DNA from: Roseomonas mucosa
Lineage (GTDB): Bacteria; Pseudomonadota; Alphaproteobacteria; Acetobacterales; Acetobacteraceae
DNA: 64,000 bases
Direction: 5' to 3'
NCBI GenBank assembly: GCA_945878375.1
Contig: CAMDWG010000001.1
Span: forward strand, 62,001-126,000
Shown here: piece by piece, positions 33,992 to 43,079 of the stretch
Layout: every line of letters begins with the position of its first letter
Numbering within the stretch: position 1 is the stretch's first letter
Translations under genes and position numbers: made by a program
Notes under the pieces: generated by a model
The model's input: the letters and a program-made list of their open reading frames with translations, nothing else
What the model was told of the DNA's origin: nothing
Database searches by the model: none

Positions 33992-34726
33992 CTATCCCAG
34001 GTTTCCGAACGCGGGAAAGGTATCGAGCAGCCAGCCGCCGATCCGCGGGAAGCTTCCCGTCATCAGCAGGATCCCCGTCACCACCAGCAGCCCGCCGATC
34101 GACCATTCGATGGGCCGCATCCAGGGACGCAGTTGCCTGGCAAGCCCGATGAAGCGCGCGGCGAAGGCCGCGGCCAGCAGGAAGGGCAGGCCGATGCCGA
34201 GCGCATAGACGAACAGCAGCAGCGCCCCTTGCGCCGCCCCGTCCTGCGCCGCCGCGATGGTCAGGATGCCCGCCAGCACCGGCCCGATGCAGGGCGACCA
34301 GCCGAAGGCGAAGGCGAGCCCGACGCCATAGGCGCCGAGCGCCGAGACCGGACGTGTCGCGACCTGGTAGCGCGCATCCCTTTGCAGCAGCGGGATGCGG
34401 AAGGCGCCGGCGAAGCTCAGCCCGAGCACGACCAGCCCGAAGCCCGCGATCACCGCCAGCGTGTCGAGATGGTCCGACAGCAGCCCAGCGATCACGCTCG
34501 CCGTGGCGCCGAGCGCGGTGAACACGGTGGCGAAGCCCAGCACGAAAGCCAGCGCCGCGCGCATCACCCGGGCGCGTTCCGCACGGACCTCGATGGCTCC
34601 ATCGGCGCCGGCCTGCAGCGTGACGCCGCCGATGAAGCCGAGATAGGGCACGACAAGCGGCAAGACGCAGGGACTCAGGAAGCTCAGCAGCCCCGCAAGC
34701 AGCGCGGCGAAGAGGGAGACCTCCAT
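33992..34726 (-). CDS. soxV: CcdA/SoxV-family membrane thiol transporter
   Basis: This is a 244-residue protein with six membrane helices. The two redox cysteines of the CcdA/DsbD-gamma family are in FLSPCVLPLVVPYLGF (helix 1) and GWSPCIGPVLAGIL (helix 4). It carries reducing power from cytosolic thioredoxin across the membrane to periplasmic thioredoxins. Next to soxB and soxYZ it is best called SoxV, which keeps SoxY active through SoxW/SoxS. It starts 19 bases after the soxB stop, in one operon, and converges on soxD. Confidence 0.88.
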   Translation of the reverse strand: MEVSLFAALLAGLLSFLSPCVLPLVVPYLGFIGGVTLQAGADGAIEVRAERARVMRAALAFVLGFATVFTALGATASVIAGLLSDHLDTLAVIAGFGLVVLGLSFAGAFRIPLLQRDARYQVATRPVSALGAYGVGLAFAFGWSPCIGPVLAGILTIAAAQDGAAQGALLLFVYALGIGLPFLLAAAFAARFIGLARQLRPWMRPIEWSIGGLLVVTGILLMTGSFPRIGGWLLDTFPAFGNLG

Positions 34727-34745
34727 CGGGTGCCGCTGGCCGCGG

Positions 34746-36422
34746 TCAGGCGTTCCTCAGCTGCACATCGTCGCGCAGCACCGGCCGCAGCACCGGGTTG
34801 GCCACCAGATGGCGGAAGATCACATCCCAGATCGGCGGCCCCTCGACAGTCTCGGCCACCGAGCCCCATCCGGCGACGACGTAGCGGCGCCCGGCCTCGA
34901 GCGGCGCGCCGGTCCGGCTCAGCCGCAGGTCGTGGATGCGCTGGCCGGGCGCACCCGTGACATCCAGCGTGTAGGCAAGGCCCGCGCTGCGGACCATGTC
35001 GCCGCCCTGCTGGTAATAGGGGTCCGGATTGTAGAGGTTGTCCGCCACATCCTCGAGCAGGCTGCGAAGCTGCGCGCCGGTCATCTCCGTGCGGTAGGCG
35101 GCCGGATAGGTGATGGCGGTGTGGGAATAGACATCCTCGGCCGTCAGCGTGCTGCCGGCGGTGATCGCATAGCCCCAGCGGAAAGCGGGGGAGAGCGCGA
35201 TCTCCGCCTCGCGCTGGGACAGCAGCGCGTCGCAGATCACCTCATCCATCGTCCCGGCGACATTGCCGCGCCGCCACAGCGTGGTCTCGGTGCGCGCGAC
35301 GGGGCGTTCGAGTTCGGCGCGGAAGGGGGCGCGCGTGCGCTCCACCAGGGCGGCGGCCTCGGCATCCGGCTGCACCGCATTGGCGAAGACGGGGATCAGC
35401 GCATGGCGCCAGGCGGTCACGCCATCGCTGCCGACATCGAGATCGAGCCGGCTGACGAATTTCCCGTAGCAGCCCGAGGCGATGAGCAGCGTGCGGCCCA
35501 CCTGCACCGGCTCGGGCAGCGCGTCATGGGTGTGGCCGGTCAGGATGACATCGATGCCGGGTACCCGCGCGGCGAGCTTGCGGTCCACCCCGAAGCCGTT
35601 GTGCGACAGCAGGACCACCAGCTTCGCGCCGTCCTCGCGCGCCGCGCGCACGCGCTCGGCGATCTTCTCCTCCTTGATGCCGAAGGACCAGTCGGGGACC
35701 ATCCAGCGCGGATTGGCGATCGGCGTATAGGGGAAGGCCTGGCCGATCACCGCCACCTTCACGCCGCCCCGTTCGAAGGTGCGGGTATGGTCGAAGACAT
35801 CCTCGTTCCACTCGCTGTCCTGCACATTGCCCGCCAGGAAGGGGCAGGACAGGGCTTCGACCAGTTCCTTCACGCGGTCGGCGCCATAGGTGAATTCGAA
35901 ATGCCCCGTGGTGGCATCGGCGCCGAGCAGCTTCAGCGCCTCGACCATGTCCGCGCCCTTGGTCTGCAGCGCGGTCCAGGATCCCTGCAGCGTGTCGCCG
36001 CCATCCAGCAGCAGCGTGCGCCCGGGCCGTTCGGCGCGGATCGCCTTCACGATGGTGGCGATGCGATCGAGGCCCCCCATCGGGCCGAAGCGTGCCGCGA
36101 GCCGGTCGAAATCGCGATCGGTCAAGGCATGCGCCATCGGCGTGCCCGGCGCGATGCGGTAATGGCCGAGCAGCGCGTCGCCCGTCAGGTGCGGCAACTG
36201 GCCACGCGCCTCGCCCACGCCGATATTCGTCGTCGGCTCACGGAAGCGCATCGGCACGAGCTGGCCATGCAGGTCGGTCACATGGATCAGCGTGACCTGC
36301 CCGACCGGGGCGAAGCGCAGGAGATCCTGCTGCGATGGAAGCGCCTGCCCGAGGGCCGCGCGGCCATGGCCGATGGTGGCCAGCGCCGAGGCGGCAGCCA
36401 CGAGGTCGCGTCGGGTGATCAT
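34746..36422 (-). CDS. soxB: Thiosulfohydrolase SoxB
   Basis: The 558-residue protein has a Tat-like signal (ITRRDLVAAASALATIG) and a 5-prime-nucleotidase-like di-manganese fold. Metal and active-site motifs are HVTDLHGQL, LDGGDTLQGSW, the SoxB-specific GHFEFTYG (in place of the nucleotidase GNHEFD), LSHNGFGVD and LTGHTHDALPEP. SoxB hydrolyses sulfate off the SoxY-bound thiosulfonate. It is the diagnostic Sox enzyme. It lies between soxZ, 139 bases upstream, and soxV. Confidence 0.95.
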   Translation of the reverse strand: MITRRDLVAAASALATIGHGRAALGQALPSQQDLLRFAPVGQVTLIHVTDLHGQLVPMRFREPTTNIGVGEARGQLPHLTGDALLGHYRIAPGTPMAHALTDRDFDRLAARFGPMGGLDRIATIVKAIRAERPGRTLLLDGGDTLQGSWTALQTKGADMVEALKLLGADATTGHFEFTYGADRVKELVEALSCPFLAGNVQDSEWNEDVFDHTRTFERGGVKVAVIGQAFPYTPIANPRWMVPDWSFGIKEEKIAERVRAAREDGAKLVVLLSHNGFGVDRKLAARVPGIDVILTGHTHDALPEPVQVGRTLLIASGCYGKFVSRLDLDVGSDGVTAWRHALIPVFANAVQPDAEAAALVERTRAPFRAELERPVARTETTLWRRGNVAGTMDEVICDALLSQREAEIALSPAFRWGYAITAGSTLTAEDVYSHTAITYPAAYRTEMTGAQLRSLLEDVADNLYNPDPYYQQGGDMVRSAGLAYTLDVTGAPGQRIHDLRLSRTGAPLEAGRRYVVAGWGSVAETVEGPPIWDVIFRHLVANPVLRPVLRDDVQLRNA

Positions 36423-36561
36423 CCTCGTGCTTCCTTCCAGTCGCGCGCAAGGCGACGGCCCTGTGCTGCGGCCGCCCCCACATATCCATGGCTCCGGGTC
36501 GCCCTGACGGCATGACCGGGGCGGGCCGGCAGGCGGCCTGCCCCGGATGCCGGTACGGCGG

Positions 36562-36894
36562 TCAGGCCGGGCGAAGCTGGGATGTCGTCTTCCGCTGCTC
36601 GCCCGCGTCGTTCGTCCAGGTGAATTCCAGCGTCCCCGGACCCGTCACCTTCAGCGGGAAGGCGATGTAGGGGTTGGCCGAGATGGCCGGCGCCAATTCG
36701 ATCGAGAAGACCGTGGCGCCGTTCAGCGTGCAGGTGAAGCTCTTGATGATGTCCCGCGGGACGAGCGCGCCATCGTGGTTCCGGCGCTGGCCGGTCTCCA
36801 TGACATGCGTGATCAGCGTGCGGATCTCGATCGTCTCGCCGACGCGGACCTGCTGCGGCAGTCGGACGCGGGGCTGGCCGATGGGTGCGGACAT
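36562..36894 (-). CDS. soxZ: Sulfur carrier complex subunit SoxZ
   Basis: This is a 110-residue cytosol-like protein without a signal peptide, as usual for SoxZ, which is exported with SoxY. It matches the immunoglobulin-like SoxZ fold: PRVRLPQQVRVGETIEIRTL, HVMETGQRRN, then LVPRDIIKSFTC and LEFTWTNDAGEQ near the end. It forms the SoxYZ heterodimer that carries sulfur intermediates. Spacing to soxY is 19 bases. Confidence 0.93.
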   Translation of the reverse strand: MSAPIGQPRVRLPQQVRVGETIEIRTLITHVMETGQRRNHDGALVPRDIIKSFTCTLNGATVFSIELAPAISANPYIAFPLKVTGPGTLEFTWTNDAGEQRKTTSQLRPA

Positions 36895-36913
36895 GGTGTT
36901 GCCTCCTTCCTGC

Positions 36914-37372
36914 TCAGCCGCCGCAGCCGCCGATGGTGACCTTCACTTCCGCCCGGCCGATCAGCAATTGGCCGCCGGAGGTCTCGGCGATCGCGATGAC
37001 ATCCTGCGTCACGCCGAGGCGGATGCGCGTATCCACCTGCGCCCGCCCCATGGCGGGGGTCAGGTGGAAGGAGGCGACTTCCGGCGTCGGGTTCTTGTCC
37101 GCGAAGACGTGGATCGCCTTGATGTGGTCGGCGTCGGTCATCGGGCTGTCCACCACGACGGTCATCGGCACGGTGTTGCCGTTCTCGGCGATCGCCGGCA
37201 GGCGCAGCGTGACGCCGGCCTCCTGCGGCGTCCGCCCGGCCAGCACGCGGTCGATAGCGGCGCGGGTCGGGCCTTCCATCGACGCGGCCGCGCTGCGTCC
37301 GACCAGGGAGAGGCCGATCAGCCCCGCCGCCAGCGCCATGCCTTCGCGGCGCCCCAACTGCTTGTGTCTCAT
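36914..37372 (-). CDS. soxY: Sulfur carrier protein SoxY
   Basis: The 152-residue precursor has a Tat-type leader (GRREGMALAAGLIGLSLVG) and ends with the swinging-arm motif VTIGGCGG, whose cysteine carries the sulfur substrate. The rest is the SoxY beta-sandwich. The start is ATG 37372, preceded by GAGGAGACGCCG; the open frame upstream to 37546 is spurious. It is first in a soxYZ-B-V operon. Normally SoxXA loads substrate on this cysteine, but no SoxXA gene is present in the window. Confidence 0.94.
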   Translation of the reverse strand: MRHKQLGRREGMALAAGLIGLSLVGRSAAASMEGPTRAAIDRVLAGRTPQEAGVTLRLPAIAENGNTVPMTVVVDSPMTDADHIKAIHVFADKNPTPEVASFHLTPAMGRAQVDTRIRLGVTQDVIAIAETSGGQLLIGRAEVKVTIGGCGG

Positions 37373-37813
37373 CGGCGTCTCCTCGGGATGAGTGGATGTC
37401 ATGTCAGCGCGAGGCCAGCGGGCGCAGAGGCTTTTCGCCACGGGCAAGGCGCCTGGCATCCCCGATGATCGCCCGCCCTCGCGGTTGAATCCCGGTGATG
37501 CCCGGATGCCTTCCAGAACCACCGGAGCATGGTGCGAACGGGCCAAGCCGCGGCGTTCCCGCAGGCGCCTGCATGCGCTGCGCGTTCACGACCCCAAGCA
37601 CGGGCGTCCTGGTTCCGGTGATGACTTTGCCCTTCCTCGCTTAGTCTTGCTCTTATAGTCGTAACTGTGCCGCCTGGGCGGTGGCTTTGCAAGCGCCGCG
37701 AAGGCCAGCCAGCCCGCGCCCGCCGGGTGCCAAGACCCGTGGAGACCGCCGCTTCGTTGAACGCCCCAGATCTGGACGGTTTTCAATCCAGCACTCTGGT
37801 TGCCAAGGGCCCC
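37373..37813. other. Divergent regulatory region between soxY and the peroxiredoxin gene
   Basis: No credible gene is seen in these 441 bases. A relatively AT-rich block lies at about 37621-37670, containing TTAGTC (37641-37646) and TATAGT (37654-37659), and the motif shared with the fccA promoter region. The soxY promoter should lie in the same region on the other strand. Confidence 0.5.
37654..37669 (+). promoter_or_regulatory. Motif shared by the two divergent sulfur-gene promoters (soxY/prx side)
   Basis: TATAGTC-GT-AACTGTG matches the motif at 30249-30265 at thirteen fixed positions, differing by one base in spacer length. It could be the -10 region of the peroxiredoxin-arsR transcript or an operator for the ArsR protein. 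Confidence 0.5.
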
Positions 37814-38503
37814 ATGCTGAGCCTAGACGGCGCGATGGTCGCATCTCTCCCTCCGGACCGCATCCAGCCGCCATTGATCGGCGACCCCGCCCCCATGTTC
37901 ACCGCCCGCAGCACGATGGGGGAGCTATCCCTGGAATCCTATCGCGGTCGGTGGGTGCTGTTCCTGTCCCATCCGGCGGACTTCACCCCGGTTTGCACCA
38001 GCGAAATCATGGGCTTCGCCCGCCTGCACCCGCAGTTCCAGGCGCTGGAGTGCGATATCCTGGCCCTGTCCGTGGACAGCCTCTATGCGCATCTCGCCTG
38101 GGTCCAGATGATCTCGGACCGGCATGGGGTCGATGTGCCGTTTCCGCTGGTCGAGGACCCGACCATGGCGATTGCCCGCGCCTATGGAATGATCCACGCG
38201 GAGTCCCGCGATTCCGCCACCGTGCGGGCCAGCATCGTGATCGACCCCGCCGGGATCGTCCGCGCAACCACCTGCTATCCATTGATCGCAGGGCGCAATG
38301 CCGCCGAGCATCTGCGCCTGGTCACGGCGCTGCGCGAAGCGGACCGCACCGGCGGCCTCGCGCCCGAGAACTGGCAGCCCGAGGACCCCATGCTCCGCCC
38401 GCCCCCCACTTCGGTCGCGGAGCTGGCCGGCGATCCCTCCGGATCCGGCTGGCTGCTTCGCTCCATGAAGCCGGGCAAGCGCCCTTCGGCGCGGCGCACA
38501 TGA
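37814..38503 (+). CDS. Peroxiredoxin (Prx6/1-Cys type, AhpC-TSA family)
   Basis: The 229-residue protein has the peroxidatic motif PADFTPVCTSE with one conserved cysteine, preceded by IGDPAPMFTARSTMG, and the long C-terminal Prx6-type extension (ENWQPEDPMLRPPPTSV). It reduces peroxides, and similar proteins appear in sox loci where reactive sulfur or oxygen species arise. I chose ATG 37814 behind CAAGGGCCCC; ATG 37835 and an upstream GTG at 37667 are possible. The stop overlaps the ArsR start by ATGA, so the two form an operon. Confidence 0.85.
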   Translation: MLSLDGAMVASLPPDRIQPPLIGDPAPMFTARSTMGELSLESYRGRWVLFLSHPADFTPVCTSEIMGFARLHPQFQALECDILALSVDSLYAHLAWVQMISDRHGVDVPFPLVEDPTMAIARAYGMIHAESRDSATVRASIVIDPAGIVRATTCYPLIAGRNAAEHLRLVTALREADRTGGLAPENWQPEDPMLRPPPTSVAELAGDPSGSGWLLRSMKPGKRPSARRT

Positions 38504-38892
38504 CCGACGGATCGGCCGGGCGGGAGATAGAGGGGACCGCGCGGCTTCTTCGCCTGCTGGGCAACGAAGCCCGGCTTCGCATCGTGCTGCGGGTCGGGGA
38601 AGGCGAGGTGTCGGTCGCGGATCTCGAGGCGGAACTGGGGGTTCGCCAGCCGAACCTGTCCCAGCATCTCGCGGAGCTTCGTGATGCCGGGCTCGTGGCC
38701 TCGCGCCGGGATGGGCGTTCCGTACTCTACTCCCTGGCCGGCGCCGACGCCGCGACGATTGTCGGATGCCTGGGCACCTTCATGGGGCGCGACACCGGCA
38801 AGGCGCCGCGGCCCGGATCCGGCGCGGTGGCGAGCGACCTCCGCTCCCCCTCCGGCTCTGCCGTCTTCGCGCGCATTGTGCATCGCGCCTGA
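38500..38892 (+). CDS. ArsR-family winged-helix regulator (SoxR/BigR-like)
   Basis: This is a 130-residue ArsR-type repressor: RLLRLLGNEARLRIVLRVGEG, recognition helix RQPNLSQHLAELRDAGLV and wing SRRDGRSVLYSLA. There is no ELCVCDL metal site, so it is not an arsenic or cadmium sensor. It resembles SoxR/BigR, which use two cysteines to sense sulfur compounds, but only one cysteine (VGCLGTF) is visible here. Position at the edge of the sox island and coupling to a peroxiredoxin suggest control of the sulfur genes. Confidence 0.83.
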   Translation: MTDGSAGREIEGTARLLRLLGNEARLRIVLRVGEGEVSVADLEAELGVRQPNLSQHLAELRDAGLVASRRDGRSVLYSLAGADAATIVGCLGTFMGRDTGKAPRPGSGAVASDLRSPSGSAVFARIVHRA

Positions 38893-39182
38893 ACCTCTGG
38901 TCACCCGGCATGACGCGCGATCGCCGGACCAGCGGAGCGCGTCAGCACGATCGGGCGCCGGTCCAGCGCGGCACAGGCCCGTCGCCATGGACCCGCCAGC
39001 ACTTCGGCGCGACCAGACATCGAGGACAACGGCAAGGAACAGGAAAGCGGCCGCGTCGGGACATCAATGATGTCGGGTAGCCGCTTCGCCGGGGGTAAGC
39101 GGATCTGCAGGCTGCCGCGGCGTGAGGCAAGCTGGGCCACAACCGGCACGCTGCAGCACAGCCTTCGCTGCGCCCGAGCCGC

Positions 39183-40415
39183 TCATCGCCGTGGCGGCAC
39201 GATGTGGCGGTGCAGCAGCCCGAGCGGAACCAGCGCGACGATGCCAACCAGCAGCGCGGTGACCAGCGCGGTGGTTGGGCCGGCGCTCTCCAGCCCCGCT
39301 GCGAACAGGAAGGGCGCGCCCGCGCCCAGCACGGTGCGGATCGCGGCGAGCCGACCGAGCCGCGCGCCATAGCCCGCCGCGCCGAACAGGGCGAGCGGCA
39401 CGCTGCCGCGCACGATGCTCGACAGACCCGCCCCGAGTCCGAACAGCAGCGCGAAGACGGCACCAGCGGCCACCGGATCGACCGGCAGCAGCAGCATGAG
39501 GATCGCGGCCGGCAACGCCGTGGCGGAGACCAGCGCAACAGTCAGCGGATGCAGCGCCCGCCAGAACAGTGCATCCACCAGCCGGATCAGCACCTGCGCC
39601 GGCCCCATCAGCATGGCGACGAGGTAGGCGGCAGTGCCGAGCTCGAGCGCCTGCAGCACCGGGACGAGATGGACCGTGACCGCTGCGGTCAGCACCCCGC
39701 TCAGCGCGAAGCTCACCGCAACGGCCCAGAAGGCGAGCTGCGCAACCCTGCCGGCAAGGGGAGGGCCGAATTCCTGCCGCGTCTCGCGCCCGGTGCCGCC
39801 AAGTGCCTCTCCGCGTGGCCGCGCCGCGATCCAGGCATGCAGCGGCAGCGCGACCAGCAGGTGCAGCGCGGCAAAGGCCGCATAGGTCCCCCGCCAGCCG
39901 AGCACCTCCACCAGCCAGCCCGTCAGCGGCCAGAAGATGGTGGAGGCGAAGCCCGCGATCAGCGTGAGATGCGTGATGGCCCGCCGGGCCTCCGCCCGGC
40001 CAAGGGCGGCCAGCGTCGCGAAGGCGGCATCGTACAGCACGGCGATGCCGACCACCTCGATGGCGATGACGCAGGCGCCGAAGGTCCAAAGGTTGGGCGC
40101 GGCGGCGAGGCCGCCGACCAGGATCGCCATGACAAGGCTTCCGGCGGCCATGATGCGCGGCGCGCCGTAGCGATCCATCCAGGCACCGAATTGCGGTGCG
40201 ACGAGCCCGCCGGCGAGCAGCCCGACCGAGAAGATGGCGTAAAGCGAGGTGAGCGAGGTGTCGAACTCCCCCGCGATGGCGGGCGCCAGGATGGCGTAGG
40301 CGTAGTACAGCGTGCCGTAGCCGATCACCTGCGTCGCGCCGAGCGCGAGGACGACCGGAAGCAGGCGGGGGCCGCCCCGCGGTGGCACGGAGGCGGTACG
40401 CGGGTCGAGAGACAT
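39183..40415 (-). CDS. Major facilitator superfamily transporter
   Basis: This 410-residue protein has twelve predicted membrane helices. The first helices carry ATQVIGYGTLYYAYAIL, and the MFS loop 2-3 motif appears as GAWMDRYGAPRIM. The half-and-half symmetric layout is clear. The substrate is not evident; similar proteins in this lineage are annotated simply as MFS or oxalate/formate-like carriers. It is separated from the ArsR gene by about 290 bases in which I see nothing coding, and from phnE by 180 bases. Confidence 0.83.
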   Translation of the reverse strand: MSLDPRTASVPPRGGPRLLPVVLALGATQVIGYGTLYYAYAILAPAIAGEFDTSLTSLYAIFSVGLLAGGLVAPQFGAWMDRYGAPRIMAAGSLVMAILVGGLAAAPNLWTFGACVIAIEVVGIAVLYDAAFATLAALGRAEARRAITHLTLIAGFASTIFWPLTGWLVEVLGWRGTYAAFAALHLLVALPLHAWIAARPRGEALGGTGRETRQEFGPPLAGRVAQLAFWAVAVSFALSGVLTAAVTVHLVPVLQALELGTAAYLVAMLMGPAQVLIRLVDALFWRALHPLTVALVSATALPAAILMLLLPVDPVAAGAVFALLFGLGAGLSSIVRGSVPLALFGAAGYGARLGRLAAIRTVLGAGAPFLFAAGLESAGPTTALVTALLVGIVALVPLGLLHRHIVPPRR

Positions 40416-40594
40416 GGACCGCGTCAGCCGCGACAGCCGTGGCGGCGGCCCGGCCTGGCCGCGTCCGGGATCCGCGTTTCGGCGGGCGGGTTACGCCTCC
40501 CCTCGGTCGAAGCGGCGCGGGGCCTCGGACAGCAGCGGGTCATCGGGGCCTCCGCGCGCAAAGGTCGCAATCGCACGATCGGGCATGAGTTGCC

Positions 40595-41416
40595 CTAGAT
40601 GATGGCGTGGCGCACCCGCGCGGAGAGCCACTCGCTGACCAGCACGGTGCCGAGGATCAGCAGGAAGATCATCGTCACCTGCGGCCAGGCCAGGACGTTG
40701 ATCGAGGACTGCAGCTGCATCCCGATGCCGCCCGCGCCGACCAGGCCGAGCACCGTCGCCTCCCGGATGTTGATGTCCCAGCGGAAGACGGTGATGCCCG
40801 CGAAGGCCGGCATCACCTGCGGCACGATGCCCCAGGCCAGCACTTGCGGCCCGGACGCGCCGGTCGCGTTCACGGCCTCCACCTGCGTCGCGTCGATCTC
40901 CTCGATCGCCTCGTAGAGCAGCTTGGCGATGAAGCCGATCGAGCGCAGCGCGATCGCGAGGATGCCGGCCAGCATCCCCGGGCCGAGCACGATCACCAGC
41001 ACCAGCGCCCAGATCAGCGAGTTGATGGAGCGGCTGGCGACGATCACGAACAGCGCCGCGGGCCGGACCAGCAGGCGGCTCGGCGTGGTGTTGTGCGCGG
41101 CCAGGAAGGCCAGCGGGACGCCGAGCAGCACCGCCAGCGCGGTGCCGAGGGTCGCGATGTTGATGGTGTCCCAGAGCGGCTTCCAGAGCTGGTCGGCATA
41201 GGACCAGCGCGGCGGGAACATGCGCCCGACCAGGTCCGCGCCTTGCGCCGGCGCGTCCCAGACGAAAGCCCAGATGGTGCGCTCCGAGATGTACTGGAAG
41301 CAGGCGAGGGTGAGCGCGACCGCCGCGAGCCACCCCGCCCAGGCCAACAGGTCGCCGCGCGGCGTCCGCCGCCGCCACGCCCGTGCGCCATCCGCGCCCG
41401 TCGCCACCGCCATCAC
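40595..41416 (-). CDS. phnE: Phosphonate-type ABC transporter permease PhnE (second copy)
   Basis: The 273-residue permease has six membrane helices and the EAA loop with the ABC-binding glycine (YEAIEEIDATQVEAVNATGA, followed by [29 protein letters not shown]). This pattern is specific for PhnE, which with PhnC and PhnD imports phosphonates or phosphite. It overlaps the other phnE by ATGA. It is last in the operon phnD-phnC-phnE-phnE; two permeases may form a heterodimer. Confidence 0.9.
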   Translation of the reverse strand: MMAVATGADGARAWRRRTPRGDLLAWAGWLAAVALTLACFQYISERTIWAFVWDAPAQGADLVGRMFPPRWSYADQLWKPLWDTINIATLGTALAVLLGVPLAFLAAHNTTPSRLLVRPAALFVIVASRSINSLIWALVLVIVLGPGMLAGILAIALRSIGFIAKLLYEAIEEIDATQVEAVNATGASGPQVLAWGIVPQVMPAFAGITVFRWDINIREATVLGLVGAGGIGMQLQSSINVLAWPQVTMIFLLILGTVLVSEWLSARVRHAII

Positions 41417-42240
41417 TGCACCTTCCGACGGATCCAGCCGCTGCTGTATTCGCAGACCAGCACGATCGCGATGATGATGATCAGCACCGCGGCTGCCGTG
41501 TCGAATTCATAGCGGTCGAAGGCGGTGTTCAGCGTGTCGCCGATGCCGCCCGCGCCCACCAGGCCCAGCACGGCGCTTTCCCGGAAGTTGATGTCGAGCC
41601 GGTAGACCGAAAGCCCGATCAGCCGCGGCTTGACCTGCGGCAGGATCCCCCAGGCCAGCAGCTGGAACCAGGATGAGCCGGTGGCGCGCACCGCCTCGGC
41701 CTGGCTGGCCTCGATGTCCTCGATATCCTCGGCCAGCAGCTTGGCCATGAAGCCGATGGTCGCGAAGGACAGGGTCAGCATCCCCGCCAGCGGGCCGAAG
41801 CCGACCATGGCGACGAAGACGATGGCGACGATGATCTCCTGGAAGGTGCGGCTGATGGCGATGATGCCGCGGCAGAGCAGGTAGACCGGCAGCGGTGCGA
41901 GGTTGCGCGAGGCGCCGAGCGCGACAGGGATCGACAGCGCGATTCCGATGACGGTCGAGACGACCGTCATCGTCAGGCTCTCCATCAGCCCTTCCAGGAT
42001 GTCGTCCCGCTTGGAGACGAAGTCGGGGGGGAAGAACCCGCCGAGGAAGCGCAACCCCCGCTCGAGCCCCTCTGCCGCGCGGGCCCAGTTGATCTCGAGC
42101 GTGCCGACCGCGAGCACCGCATAGGCCAGCGCGCCGAGATAGATGGCCCAGCGCAGCCAGGGGGTGGCGACGAGCGGCGGGGGCCGCCAGGCGCGGGCGG
42201 CGGCGGCGGCATCGAAGACCGGGGCGAGGCCTGCGCTCAC
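41413..42240 (-). CDS. phnE: Phosphonate-type ABC transporter permease PhnE (first copy)
   Basis: The 275-residue permease parallels the next gene: [20 protein letters not shown] forms the EAA loop and [23 protein letters not shown] follows. An extended N-terminus contains a first helix ([20 protein letters not shown]) and a periplasmic loop. It overlaps phnC upstream and phnE downstream by four bases each, so the operon is tightly coupled. Confidence 0.9.
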   Translation of the reverse strand: MSAGLAPVFDAAAAARAWRPPPLVATPWLRWAIYLGALAYAVLAVGTLEINWARAAEGLERGLRFLGGFFPPDFVSKRDDILEGLMESLTMTVVSTVIGIALSIPVALGASRNLAPLPVYLLCRGIIAISRTFQEIIVAIVFVAMVGFGPLAGMLTLSFATIGFMAKLLAEDIEDIEASQAEAVRATGSSWFQLLAWGILPQVKPRLIGLSVYRLDINFRESAVLGLVGAGGIGDTLNTAFDRYEFDTAAAVLIIIIAIVLVCEYSSGWIRRKVQ

Positions 42241-43061
42241 GCCTCGGCGTCCTCCGTCTCATCCTCATCGACCTGGCGGATGGTGCGCGACCAGTCCTCC
42301 TCGCCGTAGATGGCGGTCAGCGCCGCCGGACCCAGCGTTTCGGCCGTGCCGTCGAAGACGATCTGCCCGGCCCGCAGCCCGACGATGCGGCGGGCGAATT
42401 GCTGGGCGAGCGCCACGTCATGGATGTTGATGATCGCCGCCAGCCCGCGTTCCTCGCACAGCTCCACCAGCAGGCGCATGATCTGGCGGCTGGTCTTGGG
42501 ATCGAGGCTCGCGGTCGGCTCGTCCACCAGCAGCAGCGTCGGTTCCTGCATCAGCGCGCGGAGGATGCCGACGCGCTGGCGCTGGCCGCCCGAGAGCGCG
42601 TCCGCGCGCTTGTCGGCCATGTGGGCGAGGCCGACGCGGTCCAGCAGGCGGAACGCGTTCTCGATGTCCCGGCGGGGGAAGCGACGGAACCAGGACGCCC
42701 AGAAGCCGGTGTAGCCAAGCCGGCCGGAGAGCACGTTCTCCATCACCGTCAGCCGCTCCACCAGCGCGTATTCCTGGAAGATCATGCCCATGCGACGGCG
42801 GGCCTGCCGCAGCGCGCCGGCGCCGAGGTGGATGATCTCCTGGCCATCCAGAACGACGCGCCCGGCCGTCGGCTCCACCAGGCGATTGACGCAACGGATG
42901 AGGGTGGACTTGCCGGCGCCCGAGGGGCCGATCAGCGCCATCACCTGCCCCGGCGGGACAGCGAGGTCCACGCCGTCCAGCGCCAGATCGCCGGTGGGGT
43001 AGCGCTTGGTCAGCCCCTCGATGCGCAGCAGGGCGCCGCTGCCGGCCTCGTCACCGCGCAT
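42237..43061 (-). CDS. phnC: Phosphonate-type ABC transporter ATP-binding protein PhnC
   Basis: The 274-residue ATPase has Walker [10 protein letters not shown], the Q-loop, signature [10 protein letters not shown] and Walker [15 protein letters not shown], followed by the switch histidine in INIHDVALA. The PhnC-specific [20 protein letters not shown] segment is present. It powers the PhnE pair. It starts 18 bases after the phnD stop. Confidence 0.92.
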   Translation of the reverse strand: MRGDEAGSGALLRIEGLTKRYPTGDLALDGVDLAVPPGQVMALIGPSGAGKSTLIRCVNRLVEPTAGRVVLDGQEIIHLGAGALRQARRRMGMIFQEYALVERLTVMENVLSGRLGYTGFWASWFRRFPRRDIENAFRLLDRVGLAHMADKRADALSGGQRQRVGILRALMQEPTLLLVDEPTASLDPKTSRQIMRLLVELCEERGLAAIINIHDVALAQQFARRIVGLRAGQIVFDGTAETLGPAALTAIYGEEDWSRTIRQVDEDETEDAEA

Positions 43062-43079
43062 GGCCGGCGCCCCTTCCGC

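Noticed and set aside
38893-39182. Small frames between the ArsR gene and the MFS gene
   Set aside because: No ribosome binding site, no recognisable protein, and composition like shadow frames.
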